Assembly: GCA_022615255.1 (NCBI GenBank)
Contig: JAKEHC010000058.1
Location: 1-18,131, forward strand
Source of the DNA: Candidatus Dadabacteria bacterium
GTDB taxonomy: Bacteria > Desulfobacterota_D > UBA1144 > Nemesobacterales > CSP1-2
Length of the DNA: 18,131 bases
Direction: 5' to 3'
Below the pieces are notes generated by a model that saw nothing but the letters and a program-made list of their open reading frames with translations, was not told the origin of the DNA and ran no database searches. Below are positions 1-9,200 of the stretch, one piece after another (the stretch's first letter is position 1; each line of letters opens with the position of its first letter). Both the position numbers and the translations under genes were made by a program.

Positions 1-82
1 AGAGGTAGCCTTAGGAAAGAAAATAAAACCAAACACAGGTACCTTTTTAGTTGCAAACACACAACCACTTTCGGTTACCTAG
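1..82 (+). CDS. 3' end of an unidentified protein (partial)
   Basis: An open frame (codons starting at base 2) runs in from the left edge and stops at TAG 80-82, giving 26 residues: EVALGKKIKPNTGTF followed by LVANTQPLSVT. The residue mix (Gly/Lys turn, then a beta-like hydrophobic run) looks like the tail of a real protein, but it is too short to assign to a family. The stop lies 31 bp from the convergent sppA stop, a normal convergent arrangement. Other frames in this stretch are also open for a while, so the frame choice is an inference. Confidence 0.4.
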   Translation, partial: EVALGKKIKPNTGTFLVANTQPLSVT

Positions 83-113
83 TTAAATTGCTTGACAGGC
101 ATAAACTATACTA

Positions 114-1760
114 TCATCCTATATCTATCCAAAATGGCATTAAAGCGAGAAATGCCTCGTTCTTTAAAAACTTAAAACTTTCTATCATATAATCAATCCT
201 TTCATTGAATATTAGGTTTCTATCGTGTGGATAAAATTGAATTCCTTTAGGTTTCGAGAAGAATTTAATAATAGGAGATACATCCTCAGAAATACCAGCC
301 TCTCTTTTAGCTATCTTTATTGATTCTTTTATACCGCCAAATTCATCAATTAACCCGATTTCTTTTGCCTGTCGTCCTGTCCATACCCTTCCTTTAGCCA
401 ATTCTTCTGCGCCTTTGAAATCCATCCCTCTTACTAAAGCCACCTTCTTTACAAAATCCTCATAATATGATTTCATAATTTCGTTAAGCCTTCTTTCTTC
501 ATCCTCTGTGAACCCTTTGTAGCTGGAAAACATCGACGCCCTAGTACCGCGCGGTATTGTCTCATTTGTAACTCCCAGTTTTGTTAACAGGTTATTGATA
601 ATGAATTTCCCGGATATAATCCCTATAGAACCTGTAAGGGTTAAAGATTCGGCAACGATCTTTCTTGCACCGAGAGCTATAAGATAACCTCCCGAGGCTG
701 CCACATCAGACATTGAAACAACAATAGGTTTCTTTTCCGATATAAGCCTTAGTTGATTTGAAATTATGTCCGATGCAATACCTGAGCCACCAGGACTAGA
801 TATCCTTAAAACAATGGCTTTAATATTTTGGTCGGCTGCTACCCTCTTAAGAACCCTTAATAAAGTTTGAGAGCCTAATGTCTTCGTTCCCCCACTTCCT
901 TTACTCTCACCAAGTGTTACCATGCCAGAGTCTGAGATCAGAGCAATTAAGGCGGCATTTCTTTTGATTTTTCCTATAATAAAGCGAAGAGCCTCTTTTA
1001 TATTTATAAGCCTAAGGAAACTCCCAGCGTGTATCTTTTTTAATTGATAACTTAGGGTTTCATTGATTCTTTCTTCAAGATCTGATTCATAACCGATCTT
1101 ATCTATTAGTCCGGCTTTGAGGGCCTCCTCCGGAGTAAATGGACCAGAATCAATTAAGCGACCGACTTTTTCTTCATCAATTCCTCTCGCTTGAGAAATA
1201 CGTTTTCTGAACTGAAGATACAAATCATCCATAATCGAATCTATCATATTCCTATGAGGCTCTGACATGGATCTCCTTGTAAACATTTCTGCAGCGCTTT
1301 TATATTCACCTAGTCGGCTGATTTGAGCCTCGATCCCCAGCTTATCTAAAGCGTCTTTAAAAAAAGTTACCTCAGCCTTAAGCCCGATGAGATTTAACAC
1401 TGACCAAGGAGGAATGAAAACTATATCTCCAGCCGATCCTATCATATACTCTAAGTTTCCTGGGCTTTCGAGATAAACGAAGACCTTTTTTCCTTTTTCC
1501 CTAAGCTCAATAATACCTCTTCTAATTGCCTCTCCCCTTGCAAGTCCTATTTTGAGCTCTTTTATTTTCAGTATTATACCTCTGACTGCAGGAATTAATG
1601 ATGCGTGCAAGAAAGTCTTTTCTACATCCCAAAGCGTTGGTTTTCTCTTTCTCGGAAAAAAAGGTATAAAAAACCTCTCCTCTTCTTCCGAGATTTCGCC
1701 CTGAAGCTCAATTTCAATAAAATTGTATCGTCTAATAGGGTCAATATTTATTATTGACAT
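114..1760 (-). CDS. sppA: Signal peptide peptidase SppA-like (S49 family), long form, no membrane anchor
   Basis: S49 serine protease of the long (tandem-domain) SppA type, 548 aa against about 618 in E. coli. SppA enzymes cut residual signal peptides using a Ser/Lys dyad. The lysine is K154 in the EYKSAAE motif of the first domain. The serine is S356 in SDVAASGGY of the second domain, followed by the conserved TGSIGI segment near 376-381. The usual N-terminal transmembrane helix of E. coli SppA is not visible: the protein begins MSIINIDPIRR and goes straight into soluble-looking sequence with charged runs. It lies 51 bp downstream of pepA on the same strand, so cotranscription is likely. No Shine-Dalgarno site precedes the ATG, but a TATACT box sits only 8 nt upstream of it, so a leaderless transcript from an internal promoter is possible. 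The family call is secure; the location in the cell is uncertain. Confidence 0.93.
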   Translation of the reverse strand: MSIINIDPIRRYNFIEIELQGEISEEEERFFIPFFPRKRKPTLWDVEKTFLHASLIPAVRGIILKIKELKIGLARGEAIRRGIIELREKGKKVFVYLESPGNLEYMIGSAGDIVFIPPWSVLNLIGLKAEVTFFKDALDKLGIEAQISRLGEYKSAAEMFTRRSMSEPHRNMIDSIMDDLYLQFRKRISQARGIDEEKVGRLIDSGPFTPEEALKAGLIDKIGYESDLEERINETLSYQLKKIHAGSFLRLINIKEALRFIIGKIKRNAALIALISDSGMVTLGESKGSGGTKTLGSQTLLRVLKRVAADQNIKAIVLRISSPGGSGIASDIISNQLRLISEKKPIVVSMSDVAASGGYLIALGARKIVAESLTLTGSIGIISGKFIINNLLTKLGVTNETIPRGTRASMFSSYKGFTEDEERRLNEIMKSYYEDFVKKVALVRGMDFKGAEELAKGRVWTGRQAKEIGLIDEFGGIKESIKIAKREAGISEDVSPIIKFFSKPKGIQFYPHDRNLIFNERIDYMIESFKFLKNEAFLALMPFWIDIG

Positions 1761-1811
1761 TTTATTTTAGTATAAATAATTGTTATTGGTGATTTGCTAT
1801 GGCGATGGTTT

Positions 1812-3281
1812 TTATCTTTCAAGGAGATATTTTACAATCGTTCTTACTCCAAAGCCAGTGCCGCCTTTTGGATACCAATCACCGCCCTTTTCAATGAATG
1901 CTGGACCAGCAATATCCAAATGCACCCATGGCGTATCTCCAACGAATTTTTCAAGAAACATCGCTGCTGTAATCGCCCCGCCCCAGCGGCTTCCGACATT
2001 TTTTACATCAGCTATGTCGCTTTCTATGTCTTTTCTAAGCTCATCATCCATAGGGAGTTGCCAAATCTTTTCCCCTGCAAGCTTGGCAGCTTTTATTATT
2101 CTATTAATCAGCCTTTCATCATTTCCCATAAGGCCCGCAGTATAATCCCCTAATGCAACAATGCAGGCGCCGGTAAGTGTTGCGAGATCGACTATTTCAT
2201 CTGCTTTCAACTCCACCGCGTAAGAAAGCGCATCAGAGAGAACGATTCTGCCCTCAGCATCGGTATCAATAACTTCAATTGTTTTACCATTTAGTGCACG
2301 TATTACGTCATCTGGCTTATACGCTCTTCCACCGGGCATATTCTCAGTTGCTGAAATAAGTCCGTGAACCTTTATAGGCAGGCTTAACCTTGAAATTGCC
2401 TTCATAACTCCTAGAACACAGGCTGCTCCTGACATATCGCCTTTCATTGTACGCATGCTGTCTCTCGGTTTTATACATAGCCCACCACTGTCAAAGGTTA
2501 TTCCTTTTCCAACAATAGCTACTGTTTTCCTGATACTGCCTTTAGGCTTATAAGTAAGATGGATGAATCTAGGGGGTTCGTCGCTCCCACTCGATACGGC
2601 AAGAAGCCCACCCATACCCTTTTTTTTCAATTCCTCTCTTCCAAAAATTATACATTCTAGTTTTCCCTTATTTGCTACCTCTTGTGCAATTTCAGAAAGT
2701 TTTGTTGGGGTTAAGAATACAGGAGGCTCATTTACCAGATCACGAGCAAAGTTGGTAGACTCAGAAATAATATTAGCAAATTTTAGCTCTTCCTTAAAGT
2801 TGGTTTCTCTGATACCGCTCGAGACAAATTGAACGTTTTTAATACCCTCCCATTTTTTATCATTTGTCTTATATTTATTAAATTCATAATTTCCTAGCAT
2901 TACGCCTTCGATAAGTGCGGAAGTATTACCTTTCTTTCCATTGACCGGAAAACTGAACGCTATCTCTTCGGAAATGAGTTTCGCCCTCTTAGCCGTAAAT
3001 ATTCCTACCTTTCTCAACACATCAGAAGAAAATTTCGGCTTTTTCCCTAACCCAGCAAGTAAAACTCTTTTAGCACCAATTTTGCCAAGTGTATTTATCA
3101 TAACACCCTTTCCTAATTCGCCACTAAACTTCTCTTCCCGAGAGTTGCGGCTGAGTGCCCCTGCCAGAGCATCGTCAACCTTTTTAATCAAACCTTTAAT
3201 AGCCTCCCCCTCGAATCTTCCAAGAACCAAGAGATCGCACTTTATCTGTAATATGTCTTCTACGCTTAGTTTGAAATCCAC
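1812..3281 (-). CDS. pepA: Leucyl aminopeptidase (M17, PepA)
   Basis: Cytosolic di-metal aminopeptidase of family M17, which releases N-terminal residues, preferably leucine, from peptides; 489 aa is the normal length. The N-terminal macro-like domain covers about 1-160 and the catalytic domain about 165-489. Metal ligands fit K259 and D264 in VGKGITFDSGG, D282 in KGDMSG, and D341 and E343 in the signature TDAEGR. Catalytic K271 and R345 are present. The start is GTG, chosen because an AAGGAGGGG ribosome binding site lies about 9 nt upstream and translation begins directly at the family's N-terminus. sppA follows after 51 bp, a plausible peptide-turnover operon. An AT-rich -10-like box (TATAAT on the minus strand, 3336-3331) precedes it, but I see no good -35. 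Family members sometimes also bind DNA as regulators; nothing here shows that. Confidence 0.96.
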   Translation of the reverse strand: MDFKLSVEDILQIKCDLLVLGRFEGEAIKGLIKKVDDALAGALSRNSREEKFSGELGKGVMINTLGKIGAKRVLLAGLGKKPKFSSDVLRKVGIFTAKRAKLISEEIAFSFPVNGKKGNTSALIEGVMLGNYEFNKYKTNDKKWEGIKNVQFVSSGIRETNFKEELKFANIISESTNFARDLVNEPPVFLTPTKLSEIAQEVANKGKLECIIFGREELKKKGMGGLLAVSSGSDEPPRFIHLTYKPKGSIRKTVAIVGKGITFDSGGLCIKPRDSMRTMKGDMSGAACVLGVMKAISRLSLPIKVHGLISATENMPGGRAYKPDDVIRALNGKTIEVIDTDAEGRIVLSDALSYAVELKADEIVDLATLTGACIVALGDYTAGLMGNDERLINRIIKAAKLAGEKIWQLPMDDELRKDIESDIADVKNVGSRWGGAITAAMFLEKFVGDTPWVHLDIAGPAFIEKGGDWYPKGGTGFGVRTIVKYLLER

Positions 3282-3471
3282 GTTGTAACCCCTCCTTAAG
3301 TAAACAATTTATCAAGAGCATTTTACTATAATTATACAGTTTTAATTTTAAAATTCTCCTTTAGATAATCTTACTTGTGAAAAGACACCTATTCCATCAT
3401 AGAATCCTAAAGACATATCTTAGGTCTTATTGTCCATCAATCGGCAACAATATAAAAACTGGCATAACCGG

Positions 3472-3500
3472 TTGGATACTTTAAAAAAACCTTATATAGT
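3472..3500 (+). promoter_or_regulatory. Candidate sigma-70-like promoter for the cupredoxin gene
   Basis: TTGGAT (3472-3477) and TATAGT (3495-3500) are separated by 17 bp and lie about 41 bp before the ATG at 3542. A GAGGAAG ribosome binding site sits between. The match is to the consensus only, in AT-rich DNA where chance hits are common. Confidence 0.4.
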
Positions 3501-3541
3501 ATTTATAAGTAGGAAAATATATCTATGAGAGGAAGAATATC

Positions 3542-3964
3542 ATGAAAAATATCATTAAGTTATTAACCCTTTTATTTATCACAGTTCTTTTGTTTACAAC
3601 CTATTTAGCCTTTGTATATGATAAGGAATCTAAGGCAATTGAAGCCAAGCTCTCAGAAGATGGCGTTCAGAGGGTTGACGTTATAGTAGATAGTTACTCG
3701 TTTGAGCCCAACCAAATAATAGCAGTTGTAAATAAACCCGTAGAAATTACATTAAGAAGTGTTACAACGGTCGTACCTCATAATTTTAATCTGAATTCTC
3801 CTGAAGCCGGTTTAAATATAGACCAAGATATTTCACCAGGGGAAGAGGTCAAAGTCACCTTCACACCGACAAAGATTGGGATCTTCGAATTCTACTGTGA
3901 TAAAAAGGGTCTGTTTGGTAGTCACCAAAAAAAGGGAATGAAAGGCATCCTAGAAGTTAAATAA
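3542..3964 (+). CDS. Membrane-anchored cupredoxin (type 1 copper protein)
   Basis: 140 aa. One hydrophobic segment at about 5-25, after a short Lys-containing start, acts as an uncleaved anchor or signal sequence with no obvious lipobox. The remainder (about 45-140) is a cupredoxin beta-barrel of the plastocyanin/COX2-like type. The copper ligands of a type 1 site can be placed: H80 in VVPHNF, then C119, H128 and M133 in the C-terminal loop, spaced Cys-9-His-5-Met. The role is probably periplasmic electron transfer or copper binding; the redox partner is unknown. It stands alone, 192 bp before the polyketide synthase gene and divergent from pepA. The start is supported by GAGGAAG about 8 nt upstream. 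A perfect 12-bp palindrome, CCGATTAATCGG (3986-3997), lies just after the stop without a T-run, so I do not call a terminator. Confidence 0.85.
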   Translation: MKNIIKLLTLLFITVLLFTTYLAFVYDKESKAIEAKLSEDGVQRVDVIVDSYSFEPNQIIAVVNKPVEITLRSVTTVVPHNFNLNSPEAGLNIDQDISPGEEVKVTFTPTKIGIFEFYCDKKGLFGSHQKKGMKGILEVK

Positions 3965-4156
3965 AGCATCTAAATGTACATCGTACCGATTAATCGGATC
4001 ACGAAGGGCACTAAACCGTCCTGCTTTCTTGAATAATTGTTTGGGGAAACCAATTAATACAAAATCAGGGGGAAATTGTAGTTCAATTAAAAAATATTCA
4101 ATCAAACATAAAAAGGTGGATATCTATATATTTTTATTTAAGCACGAGTATTAAAC

Positions 4157-5221
4157 ATGTCAAAAGTAGTTTCCGTAGGTATAGCAGATGCTCCTTTTAA
4201 AATTCATCAGAACGAAGTAAAGGAATTCGTACATCAATTGTTTCACCGTGAGCGCGACGATATTGAGAGATTGATCAATGTCTTTGATAATTCAATGATA
4301 GAACACCGGTATTTCGCCCAACCAAAAGAATGGGCAGGACAATCACACGGGTTTAAAGAACAAAACGAGTTATATGTTAAGCTTGCACTTAAGTTATCAT
4401 GTGAAGCCTTACTAAATTGTATAAAAGAAATAAATGCAGAGCTTTCAGATTTCGATCATATCATATTTATTTCAAGCACCGGAATCTCTACACCGAGCAT
4501 AGACGCCTTATTAATTAATGACCTAAAGCTAAATCAACACATAAAAAGAACCCCCCTTTGGGGACTTGGATGTGTAGGAGGTGCGGTTGGCTTAAGTCGT
4601 GCTTACGAATATACCAAGGCCTTTCCAAAAAGCGCCACAGCCGTTATCGCTGTTGAACTCTGCAGCTTGACATTCCAAAGAGATGATTATTCAAAAAGCA
4701 ACCTTATTGCTACTGCCATTTTCTCTGACGGAGCCGCATCTGCACTTGTAGTTGGAAGAGAACACAAGCTTTTTCACAATAGGGGAATAGTTTTATTGGA
4801 TTCATTCTCGACAATATATTATGATTCGCTGGATGTAATGGGTTGGGAAGTAGTGGATAATGGCTTAAAGGTGATTTTTAGTAAAGATATACCTACAATC
4901 GTACGGAAATGCGTAAGACCAAATATCACCGAACTAATTCAAAAACACAACCTAAAAATAAAAGATATAAAGCATTTCATTACACATCCCGGCGGACTAA
5001 AGGTTATAAATGCTTACGAAGAGTCTCTTGACCTAACTAATGGAACCCTAGATTATTCGAGAAAGGTTTTACGTGAGCATGGAAATATGTCTTCTCCAAG
5101 CGTGCTGTACGTATTAAACGAGTTTCATAAAGATAAACAATACTCATCTGGTGATTACGTGTTAATTTCCGCTCTCGGTCCGGGGTTTAGTTCTGAGCTT
5201 ATTCTATGCCAAGCAGTATGA
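4157..5221 (+). CDS. Type III polyketide synthase (chalcone/stilbene synthase family, BpsA-like)
   Basis: 354 aa, the usual size of bacterial type III polyketide synthases. These homodimers extend an acyl-CoA starter with malonyl-CoA and cyclise the product to alkylpyrones or alkylresorcinols. The catalytic triad is intact: C139 in LWGLGCVGGA, H277 in FITHPGG and N310 in EHGNMSSPS. The C-terminal GPGFSSEL loop matches the family's active-site floor. The stop codon overlaps the start of the ICMT-type methyltransferase, so the two are translationally coupled. The same pairing is known in Bacillus subtilis (BpsA with BpsB/YpbQ), where the second enzyme methylates the pyrone product; an equivalent product here is inferred. 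The start has only weak ribosome-binding complementarity, but residues 1-10 fit the family N-terminus. A 3-hydroxy-3-methylglutaryl-CoA synthase or KASIII identity is less likely given the motif context. Confidence 0.93.
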   Translation: MSKVVSVGIADAPFKIHQNEVKEFVHQLFHRERDDIERLINVFDNSMIEHRYFAQPKEWAGQSHGFKEQNELYVKLALKLSCEALLNCIKEINAELSDFDHIIFISSTGISTPSIDALLINDLKLNQHIKRTPLWGLGCVGGAVGLSRAYEYTKAFPKSATAVIAVELCSLTFQRDDYSKSNLIATAIFSDGAASALVVGREHKLFHNRGIVLLDSFSTIYYDSLDVMGWEVVDNGLKVIFSKDIPTIVRKCVRPNITELIQKHNLKIKDIKHFITHPGGLKVINAYEESLDLTNGTLDYSRKVLREHGNMSSPSVLYVLNEFHKDKQYSSGDYVLISALGPGFSSELILCQAV

Positions 5222-5724
5222 CTCCTTTTTTGCTATTCATCCTTTTTGTAATATCGCAACGAATAGCTGAACTCTTCCTTGCAAGAAGAAATGAGAAGAT
5301 TCTTAAAGCTCAAGGAGCATTTGAATTTGATAAAAACGGGTATTTCATTATTGTAATAATGCACACTTCCTTCTTTGTTTCATTAATTTTTGAAAAACTA
5401 TTTCTGAATAGAACGTTAAATAAATACTGGATTATTCTAGCCATCTTTTTTTTGTTAGCTCAAATATTGCGTTACTGGGTGATTAAAACCCTGGGTATAT
5501 ACTGGAACACAAAAATTTTAGCCCTACCAAAACATAAATTAACTAAGACTGGACCATACAAATATTTAAAACATCCAAATTATTTAGTAGTAATTATAGA
5601 GATTGCTGTAATACCAATGATTTTTTCATGCTATATAACTGCAGTAGTTTTTAGTATGTTTAATATTCTTTTGCTTCGGAGGAGAGTGCGTTTGGAAGAA
5701 AGTGCTTTGGAGGTGGCTTGTTAA
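5206..5724 (+). CDS. ICMT-family membrane methyltransferase (BpsB/YpbQ-like)
   Basis: 172 aa integral membrane protein of the isoprenylcysteine carboxyl methyltransferase (ICMT) family. Hydrophobic segments are visible at about 6-22, 46-62, 73-93 and 125-155. The family's S-adenosylmethionine-binding motif GPYKYLKHPNY (about 116-126) and a C-terminal charged segment RRRVRLEESALE are present. The partner gene upstream is a type III polyketide synthase, so the substrate is probably its pyrone or resorcinol product rather than a prenylated protein. Two starts are possible: ATG 5206, and ATG 5218 (residue 5), which forms a classic ATGA overlap with the upstream stop; I cannot decide between them. 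The C-terminus stops soon after EESALE, slightly short of some homologues. Confidence 0.85.
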   Translation: MPSSMTPFLLFILFVISQRIAELFLARRNEKILKAQGAFEFDKNGYFIIVIMHTSFFVSLIFEKLFLNRTLNKYWIILAIFFLLAQILRYWVIKTLGIYWNTKILALPKHKLTKTGPYKYLKHPNYLVVIIEIAVIPMIFSCYITAVVFSMFNILLLRRRVRLEESALEVAC

Positions 5725-5832
5725 TAATGTGGTTGAAGATATATTAACAATAGCAGTAATACCATATCTTAACTATTAGCGAATTGTGTAATATAGGCTT
5801 AATAAACAGCACTTAGAGTTAACTCACAAATT

Positions 5833-6060
5833 TCAAAGATTGCCTTCTGAAGCTTTATTTTTAACATTAACCAAGCTAATCAAAATCTGACCTGGTTTTG
5901 GTGAAGGTTCGTTATCCGTAGCAAATACAATAAGTTCATCCCTTGTATCTTTGATCAAGAAAAGCAGTACTACTGTCTTTCCATATAACCGCTGAAAAGC
6001 TCCATAGTCAAACTCCTCAGTCAGGCGTGTTTTTTTGATTTCCGCTCTAAAAGAGGGAAT
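5833..6060 (-). pseudogene. C-terminal remnant of a cation/proton antiporter-like protein
   Basis: The minus strand is open for 75 codons from just after a stop (6063-6061) to TGA (5835-5833) and has no ATG, GTG or TTG start. The translation contains TRLTEEFDYGAFQRLYG, then a beta-rich run and LIVFATDNEPSPKPGQ followed by ILISLV. This pattern resembles the cytoplasmic tail domain at the end of CPA1-type sodium/proton antiporters (TrkA-C-like: ...PKPGD.LI.L.). The transmembrane part is absent, so this is most likely all that remains of a deleted gene. The family call is by eye; the coding look of the peptide is fairly strong. Confidence 0.5.
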
Positions 6061-6064
6061 TTAG

Positions 6065-6202
6065 ATAAGAATAAGGTATTCCGACCTCCAAACAAGATTC
6101 GACCACGCAAGTGTTGAGGAAAAAGGTCCTGGTGTCTACCATCGTTGCCAGCGCTCTCTGGAGGAAGTTGATAAACTCTTGACCGCCCTAAGGAGTCGCT
6201 GA
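6065..6202 (+). pseudogene. Short remnant resembling a class V aminotransferase C-terminus
   Basis: A start-less open frame between TAG (6062-6064) and TGA (6200-6202), 45 codons. It ends with SLEEVDKLLTALRSR, much like the terminal helix of class V aminotransferases and cysteine desulfurases, where a ...NTEEEVDRLLEALR... helix closes the protein. It is more GC-rich than the flanking DNA. Neither a start codon nor a ribosome binding site is present, so it is at best a decayed 3' fragment. It abuts the antiporter-like remnant on the other strand, making 5725-6222 a small gene graveyard. Confidence 0.3.
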
Positions 6203-6222
6203 AATGTGTAGCAGTTAAAGCA

Positions 6223-9200
6223 TTAACTCTGCGGTGTAAGGCGAAGAATCAAATCCCCAGCCTCAACGTTTTCCCCGTCGGATACAAAAATCTTCGTTAC
6301 TATACCGTCCTCAGGGGCTTTTATGTTCGTTTGCATCTTCATTGCCTCTATTACGACAAGTGATTGATCAAGGTTGACCTTATCTCCCTCTTTTATAAAG
6401 AACCTTACAATCTTACCGCTTAGAGGTGCGCCTACCTCCTCAGGATTGGCTAGATCAGCCTTCGGTTTTATCTTTACCGAAGTTGGAACAGATTTATCCG
6501 GTATTCTTACAGGGCGCGGTTGCCCGTTTAGTTCAAATAGGAGAGGCCTACGACCATCCGGTTCAATCTCCCCAATTGCAAATAATTTGATAAGTATAGT
6601 CTTACCCTCTTCAATTTCGACTGTTATCTCATCGCTGGGTTGCATACCATAGAGAAAGGCTGGTGTAGGCACGAGAGAAATATCACCGTAGATCGTACGA
6701 TGTTGATCAAACTCCTCAAATACACGGGGATAAAGCAAGGCCGATATTATATCTTGGTTACTTATTGTATGACCAAGATTTTTTTCCAATCGCTTGGCCG
6801 TACCATCAAAATCAGCAGAAGGAATAAGCTCCCCAGGTCGTACCTTGATAGGCTCTTCATTTTTAAGAATAGCCCTTTGTACATCTCGCGGAAACCCGCC
6901 GGGAGGTTGGCCTAGGTTTCCGCGCATCATATCAATTACTGATTCTGGGAAGTTTAACTGATCCCCCCTTTTTATCACATCCTCAGTAGTAAGGTTATTT
7001 TGAATCAGATATAGTGCAAGGTCACCAACTACCTTTGAAGAGGGTGTAACCTTTATAATGTCACCAAAGAGTTTATTTACCTCTGAAAACATATGCTTTA
7101 CCTCTTCCCATCGCTGTGCCAGGCCGAGTGCGCGTGCTTGTGCTCTTAAATTGGTGTACTGCCCTCCAGGAATCTCATTTATATAAACATCAGCATTGGT
7201 AGATTTCATGTCACCTTCAAAAGGAGCATAATACTCCCTCACAGCCTCCCAATATGTCGATAATTTATGTAAGCCTTTCACATCGAGCGTTGTGTCACGT
7301 TCACCTCCTTCCAGAGCTGCGACAATAGCGTTCAAGCTTGGTTGAGATGTAAGTCCGGATAAAGTGCCTATAGCCAGATCAACTATATCTGCACCCGCTT
7401 CTGCCGCTTTTAAAACAGTTGCCTCTCCGTTGCCGCTTGTAGCATGAGTATGAAAATGAAGTGGTAATCCTGTCTCCTCTTTTATAGCGTTTACTAGTTT
7501 TTCCGCAGCATAAGGTTTACATAGACCGGCCATATCCTTTATAGCTATAAAATGAGCCCCAATATTTGCCAGCTCCTTTGCAATATCCACATAGTAACTA
7601 AGTGCGTATTTATCTCGCTTTGGATCGGTAATGTCGCCTGTATAGCAAATAGCGGGCTCGACTACCTTGCCTGTATCAAGAGCAGTTTCTAAAGCAACCC
7701 TCATACTTGGGATCCAGTTAAAACAGTCGAAAATACGGAATATGTCAATTCCTGATGAAGCAGCCTCCTTTACGAATTCACGTACAACATTATCGGGGTA
7801 ATTTGTATACCCTACGGCATTTGCGCCTCGAATAAGCATCTGAAACATAGCATGTGGCATTGCCTTTCTAAGACGTTTAAGGCGTTCCCAAGGACACTCC
7901 TTGAGAAAACGTAAGCACACGTCAAAGGTCGCTCCACCCCACATTTCAAAAGAAAATATGTCCTTGCCAAAATAAGCTGTAGCCTTAGCGATACGCAGCA
8001 TGTCATATGTTCTCATACGTGTTGTAAGAAGCGATTGATGCGCATCTCGAAACGTAGTATCAGTAATAAGCAGGCGTTTTTGATTAAGAACCCAATCAGC
8101 CAACCCCCCAGGTCCTTTAGCTTCAAAAACACGGCGATGTTCAGGGATCTGATTTAAATTGCCATCCGTTTCAGGAAGTGGTGGTGTAATAGGTGGTCTA
8201 TCAGTCCACGAAGCAGGTCTTGCCAGTGTCCCGTTAACGCTTATATCTCCTATAAAATTCAGAAGCCTTGTTGCTCTATCACGTGACTCTCGAATTTCAA
8301 ATAACTCCGGATGTTTATCAAGAAAGGAGGTATCACACTCACCGGTGCGAAAAATGGGATGGCGAATAACGTTCAGAAGAAAGGGAATATTGTTTTTTAC
8401 TCCTCGTATACGAAACTCTCTTAATGCGCGATCCATTTTGCTTATGCACTGTTCAAATGTAAGCCCCCAGGATGTAATCTTAACTAACATCGAGTCATAG
8501 TACGGGGTAATTACCGCACCTACATATGCACTCGCAGCATCCAGTCTTATACCGAACCCACCAGGCGAACGGTAAGCAATTAGACGTCCTATATCAGGCC
8601 TGAAATTATTTGTGGGGTCTTCAGTAGTTATACGGCACTGAAGCGCATAACCATGGCACTTTACTTGAGATTGCTTGGCGATACCGATTTCAGGATCGGA
8701 CAATCTATATCCCTCGGCAATACGGATCTGGGCTTGCACCAGGTCCACACCCGTAATAAGTTCAGTAACTGTATGCTCTACTTGTATCCGTGTGTTCATT
8801 TCAATAAAGTAGAAATGACCTTCCTTGTCTACAAGAAATTCGACGGTCCCCGCGCTTGAATAGCTTACCGCGCTGGCAACGCTTAAAGCTGAATAGTAGA
8901 TCTTCTCTCGTAATTCAATATCTAGGGATATTGCAGGGGCTAATTCTGTAACCTTTTGATGCCTTCTCTGTACTGAGCAATCACGCTCAAACAGATGAAT
9001 TATATTGCCATATTGGTCACCTAAAACCTGTACCTCAATATGCTTCGGATTCTCAACATATTTCTCTAGTATTAACGCATCGCTTCCAAAGGCACTTATT
9101 GCCTCAGAGCGCGCATGCGCTAAATTCTCAAGAAGAGACTTATGATCTCCTGCAATTCGAATACCCCGCCCACCCCCACCGTGTGCAGCCTTAATAAGAA

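Larger units (their letters stand above)
5725..6222. other. 498-bp region without an intact gene
   Basis: From 5725 to about 5830 the DNA is AT-rich with no open frame or convincing terminator. The rest holds the two remnants listed separately (5833-6060 minus, 6065-6202 plus). No terminal repeats or target duplications frame the region, so there is no direct evidence for an insertion event; deletion of older genes is the simplest reading. Confidence 0.5.

Noticed and set aside
92..117. TTGACA at 92-97 as a plus-strand promoter
   Set aside because: The nearest -10-like hexamers (TATACT 107-112, TATCAT 112-117) are only 9 and 14 bp away, too close, and the only thing downstream is sppA in the opposite direction.
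1780..2153. Plus-strand frames overlapping pepA
   Set aside because: They are antisense shadows of pepA with odd composition and no ribosome binding site; pepA has all its catalytic residues in the other strand.
6211..6232. Inverted repeat around the pyc stop codon (AGTTAA...TTAACT)
   Set aside because: The stem is short and AT-rich, overlaps the stop codon, and has no U-run on the minus strand, so it does not qualify as a terminator.
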